DNA of 64,000 nucleotides from Echinometra lucunter (Eukaryota > Echinodermata > Echinoidea > Camarodonta > Echinometridae). Location of the stretch: assembly GCA_029962745.1 (NCBI GenBank), contig CM057151.1, positions 31,381,344 to 31,445,343 of the forward strand, in the 5' to 3' direction. The notes below the pieces were generated by a model. It ran no database searches, was not told where the DNA came from, and worked only from the letters and a program-made list of their open reading frames with translations. A program made the translations under genes and the position numbers. This document shows, in pieces, positions 59,701 to 64,000 of the stretch (the first letter of the stretch is position 1; each line of letters begins with the position of its first letter).

Positions 59701-59936
59701 ACCAAGACAACTTAAAGTTAAAGAACATTTTGGAGAGGTACATCATATTTATGAAACAGGCTTATGTCAACAACGAACTCTCAGGTAGACCAGCTTCCTG
59801 CACTCTGTCTGGCCAGCAGTGTGAAGCATTAATCTCATCCTGGATATGTACATCATATGAGGATTTATGTGACTTCACAGTTAGCCTTCAATTTGACACC
59901 ATGGTCTTTCATCAGAGTTGCAATCATCTGGAGGAG
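59701..59936 (+). CDS. well-supported internal exon, gene unidentified
   Basis: The 236-base exon has acceptor CATCTTTCCTTTGCAG and donor GAG|GTAAAT. Two bases complete a codon from the previous exon, then 78 codons are open (starting QDNLKLKNILERYIIFMKQ), ending exactly on a codon boundary. The composition is balanced and protein-like: a basic, Leu-rich, probably helical N-terminal third; Cys at several positions (SCTLSGQQCEALISSWICTS); and a C-terminal part with TVSLQFDTMVFHQ. No signal peptide, repeat or membrane segment is obvious. The start phase (1) agrees with the candidates at 45216, 51314 and 54462. I do not recognise the family. It sits between a long foldback (59017-59607) and a GC-rich repeat (60000-60140). 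Confidence 0.7.
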
Positions 59937-59999
59937 GTAAATATTGTAAACTTATAGTAGCCATAATTTTTTGTTTTAAAAAATAAAACAAAAGGAAGC

Positions 60000-60140
60000 C
60001 GTCGCCTGGCTGGCAGAAGGGCGTTGGCATGAGCGCGCAGTGCAGGTACAGTGTCGCGCGCACGTTAATGCCCTTCTGCCAGCCGGAGAGATGTATAAAA
60101 TCGTGCACGCCCATATGCTAACACCCTTCTGCCAGCCGGG
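60000..60140. repeat. GC-rich inverted/direct repeat with CTTCTGCCAGCCGG motifs
   Basis: GGCTGGCAGAAGGGCG is followed by CGCGCAGTG-rich sequence, then CCCTTCTGCCAGCCGG at about 60070 and again at about 60124. The first is inverted relative to the two later copies. It begins about 65 bases after the exon donor. Unlike its surroundings it is rich in CG dinucleotides. Confidence 0.75.
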
Positions 60141-63064
60141 CGAAGAAGAGAGAAAATTGGAAAGAATATTAATCTTTATCTAAATCGTAAAGGAATTTAT
60201 GAAACATTAAAATATTATCTTTTATGAAGTTGAATTAGTAAATCTCTTTCACATCAAGTGTATCCTCTTTCCTGCCCTCCTCTTGCTATTTACCGGTAAT
60301 TTGAACTCATTTCTTTATTCATTAAAAAGTAAAGTAGTCTAAAATAAGTGATTGTTCAACATGAAACTGAAAATGAAATTCAGTAATTGAAGCTTAAATT
60401 ACATGTAGTTGCATGCCTTTTATGAAGGTGATGAAACTTTGATATGGGAAACCTGCTTTATATCCTTGAAAGCGTAATGATAAGTTTATAATGTCAAGTG
60501 CTAAAATTTCTGAATGAATGTTATAATAATGGAGGCATATTTAAGGCTAGAAACCAATAGGAAACTCAACATATACTTTTTCTATGTGTATTTGAAATGG
60601 ATATTTCCAGGGAGGGGGTGCGTTTTACATGTAAATGTGATATCGGTACTGCAAGAAGAGTTCTGTATATATTCATAAGGATTATTTCATCTTAAAATGA
60701 TTATTAGACAGCTGTCTTTCAACGCAAAAGTCTGAACTCATGATTTTCTTCTCCATGCACCCCCCCCCCCCCCCATAGGAAGCTTGCTCGATAACTGTTT
60801 TTCTATTTTTATAATTTAGCATGAAGGCAGTTCCTCATTTTGTAGTTACTGGTATGAACCAGAAACACGCCACCCACAGATTTGCTCCCGTACTCATGTG
60901 ACCAGGGGATGTCAAGGGGCCGGGGGTGATGGGATATATTAGATTGTTTAACCAATGATATCACCTGATATATATTAACACAAGTTATGGATAAACTTAT
61001 CATGAAGTGCACAGGATAGAATTGCAACCTGTTATTTTTGTTTTTGACGGATTAATACCCACCACTGGTAATACCAGTGGTATATTCAATTAATTCACTT
61101 CCTGATTCATCCTCTCATTGTGTGAATCTATCAGAAGTTTGCTGTTATCCCTTCTTATAATTGTAGCATTTGCATTGTGCGCATTAATATTGAAATGAAG
61201 CGCTATTTTATAATATTTTTATTTTTTATTGAAAAGGAAGTACTTTATATCTAATGAAGGCCTTCTCTTGAAATTTAAGACTAGTCGCACACACACACAA
61301 GAAAGAGAAACTAAGTTAATCTTCTGTGATGGCCATTGTTTCCACCTCATTATCGAATGTATTCCAGTTTAGCGGTATCTTTTGTAATGCTCAGTAATCA
61401 TTCACATACTTTATACAAGATCATTTTGTGTTATAGTTCCAACTTCCAACTCCTGATCTTTATCAAAAACTTCACCCCTGTTTACTTTATTTTCTGAATT
61501 TGTTTTCTAAAGAAAAGCATGATGTTTAAGAACAACAAATTAACATGCAAAAATGAGTCATAAATTTAAAGTTTGCGAAAGCAGGAAATTGACGAAGGTA
61601 GTGAAGGTGTTTTGATTTTCTTGCTGATACAAAGATTGGACTTTATATTTAGGAAGGAATTGCTTTGGAACTCTTAATTGCTGTTAAATGTCACATTGAA
61701 AGACATATTAAAGCATTGAAAAAGTATGAGGGAAGCTAACTTCATTTCACGTTGAGGGAATTGCCCTCAGGCTAATGAATTGTAGAGTGCCTCTGCCGTG
61801 TCTTTGGTTTATTTTTAATGAACATGACTGATGGCTGGTAAGTTACATGTTTTTGAATGGAAAATGATAACAATCATGAAATGTCAGGAACTTAATGGTC
61901 CATGTTACAAATCCTTATGGTTTTGGTAAGTTACAGTTGTAGATAAAGATAAGAACTTGCAAACTGGTTAAATAAAAAAAGTTATGAATATCATTTACAA
62001 CTTCTTAGATGCTATACCAGCATGAAAAGGTAAGCAGTGGAATTGTAAAAAAAAAGTGTAGGATTACATTGAAGGAAAAGATTTCATGATTTGATTACCC
62101 TTAACACTTACAGTGCCGATGTCACGTATATGTGACAAAGAGACTTTGCATCTTTAATCGACCATTGCTCCATTTAGAAAAATGTATGTGGTGATGAAAT
62201 TATGTCAAAGTTTAGAGGATAAATCTAGTATTTGAAATATCTATCAGTCACTATATGCTACCATAGGATTTGTTTTAGAAAACTGCAGATGTTGGAAAGG
62301 ATCCATTCTCACTTTAGCATAAAACATTAGCGAACAAATGAGAAACGAAAACCAAAAGGTGAAGAGGGAAACTCTATTTCACAATGATTTTCATGCATGG
62401 CATTGAATTAATAGAAATATTTCGTATAACTTGAAAGGGTCATAAATTTTTATAACCTTTGTGTACAACATATTTGGATAGAAGTTACTGTTGAAGATTT
62501 GCAGGCATTTGAAAAGTAAGCATTGTTCATGATTTGGTAGAATCTTAGAACAAGCAAAGCCCCTTGGCACTGTAAGAGTTAAAATGATGTTTCTCATAGT
62601 ATAACAGAATGTTGCTCCATATTTTGTATTGTATGTTTGCGTGTGGCCATGTTCTTAAATCATTCATGGTGGTTTATTAATATTTGGAAATATTTCAAGG
62701 TAATAATTTCTGCCTTCCTTCATCCGTGACTCACAAGAACCAGGCCTGACGTGAACATAACACCAGGATCCCAAATAGCAATTAATCATAACATGTTTGA
62801 AATTTGTAGCTGTGTTCGTAGGATACCCCAAGGCCATTTCAAACGCCACTTGAGGAGACACTATTTACCCATCATGTAAACAGTGCCATCTTGCATAGTA
62901 ACTTAAAGCACAGAACACAAATGCTTGAGATGTTCTGCTTTTTCGTTTGCATAAATAAATTTTGGAATACCTGGGCAAATAGAAAATATTTTCTACTTCA
63001 AATCGGTATGGTTTTAGATTCCAAAAGTCTTTAGATTTCACAGAGCATTTGGCCATAGTAAGCC
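60141..63064. other. putative intron, nothing recognised
   Basis: No exon starting in phase 0 (as needed after 59936) was found with convincing splice sites. A CTG|GTAAGT at about 61839 follows an open frame, but in the wrong phase. Confidence 0.4.
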
Positions 63065-63256
63065 CTAGCCAATTTGACCTTCGTCATAGTATTCCTCAGG
63101 GTGTGGATCCTTGATTGTGAAAAATGATGTCCCGACCTCTGTTTCTCTAATTAGTACACAATATTCAGGCAATAGAAATTGAAAATCCCCTGTGGTATTC
63201 ACTTCATGTACCCTGAAATTCTTTTCTTTTATGCTACCTGATGACATGTGTGTCAA
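63065..63256 (-). other. weak candidate exon on the minus strand
   Basis: The frame includes KNFRVHEVNTTGDFQ, then LLPEYCVLIRETEVGTSFF and DPHPEEYYDEG before a stop, and its composition is protein-like. A donor-like GAAG|GTCAAA lies before the stop, but no good acceptor precedes it. It could be an exon of an antisense gene or a decayed transposon protein. Unrecognised. Confidence 0.25.
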
Positions 63257-63621
63257 TACTCCAGAATTGTTTAGAGGAGATGTTCCACAGATTTATTTTC
63301 AACCCACAGACACCCTTCTGTAATGAAGTGAAATCAAGTGAAATCAAGTGAACACTCTTGTCAAAACAAGTAACATACCGGTACATTAGAATTACAGACC
63401 ATGACATCGTAGCAGTGGAATTCCCTCTAATCCCTGTAGCTAACATTCTCGTAGTATTGTAATGAACAGAAGTCTTACTGACTGTAAAAAAAAAATGTAA
63501 AATGTCATTTATAAAGCTTGTTGAGACCTTAGCGATACTCATCATGCTAAATCATATATGTATTATATGCACATATAATGTAACAATGACAATAGTAATA
63601 AAAATAGTGCCAAGAGGCACT

Positions 63622-63772
63622 GGGCCCCTTTTCATAAAACTTGTTATCAGTAACAACTGCCACATTTCTATGACAAATTTGCTCTCAGCCAGTCAGATGC
63701 AATGGTTTCAGTAGCTTATAATACCACTTATTGCTACTTGTTATTGATAACAAGTTTTATGAAATGGGGCCC
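63622..63772. mobile_element. TIR element, family D copy 2
   Basis: GGGCCCCTTTTCATAAAACT and AGTTTTATGAAATGGGGCCC are inverted ends. Interior TTGTTATCAGTAACAACTG and CATTTCTATGACAAATTTGC are shared with 32554-32702. About 150 bases. Confidence 0.9.
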
Positions 63773-64000
63773 TGGTCATGTCAAAGGTATAGGTTCATAT
63801 CCCACCGCTGCCACCATGCTACAGAAGCAAAATTTCAACCATCATATTCACCTCACCTAATGAACATTGCTTTTTGATGGAAATCCAGGCTTAACATCAC
63901 TGACTGACCTGTGAACATCCTTGCTTCTGAATGAAGAAATTTTACACATTTTTTACAGTCAGTAAGATTTCTGTTCATTACCATACTACTAGCTAGTTAG

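Noticed and set aside
61780..61845. Possible exon ending CTG|GTAAGT
   Set aside because: The only open frame needs a phase-1 start, which does not match the phase-0 end of the exon at 59936, and the acceptor is weak.

Overview
This is eukaryotic, metazoan, AT-rich DNA that is mostly non-coding. It has introns with GT/AG signals, decayed non-LTR retrotransposon sequence, tRNA-derived SINEs, dozens of small inverted-repeat DNA elements, long microsatellites and more than 20 poly-C/poly-G runs. One exon resembles an animal voltage-gated calcium-channel alpha2/delta subunit. The repeat style and the strong divergence between unmerged copies fit a highly heterozygous marine invertebrate. My best guess is a sea urchin, but this is inference and no species-diagnostic gene is present. 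Nothing here suggests bacteria, phage, CRISPR or operons.

Layout. 0-20 kb: repeats (a LINE relic, two copies of a 320-bp TIR element, foldback elements, SINEs), a single well-defined alpha2/delta-like exon on the minus strand at 10.05-10.13 kb, a tRNA-Arg-like gene at 15.24-15.31 kb, and two minus-strand coding candidates near 17.3-18.0 kb. 20.4-31.1 kb: two near-identical blocks on either side of an exactly 500-N gap. 31.1-34.5 kb: purine microsatellites, an (AAT)n array and four inverted-repeat elements packed side by side. 34.1-43.6 kb: a second pair of near-identical blocks on either side of another exactly 500-N gap. The left block alone carries a 1.2-kb insertion with a tandem array of AGGTCA half-sites. 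43.6-64 kb: less repetitive sequence that looks like the introns of one plus-strand gene, with a strong exon at 59.70-59.94 kb and weaker upstream candidates at 45.2, 51.3 and 54.5 kb. All four share splice phase 1 at the joints where they would meet.

The main message is structural. Both apparent tandem duplications have the geometry of overlapping contig ends that were not merged, so the true locus is probably about 9-10 kb shorter than shown. The differences between the paired blocks then read as allelic differences: a piggyBac-like MITE present or absent, and the 1.2-kb half-site array present or absent. No complete gene lies in the window. Exon coordinates below are read from splice signals and reading frames only; products are named only where a family could be recognised.
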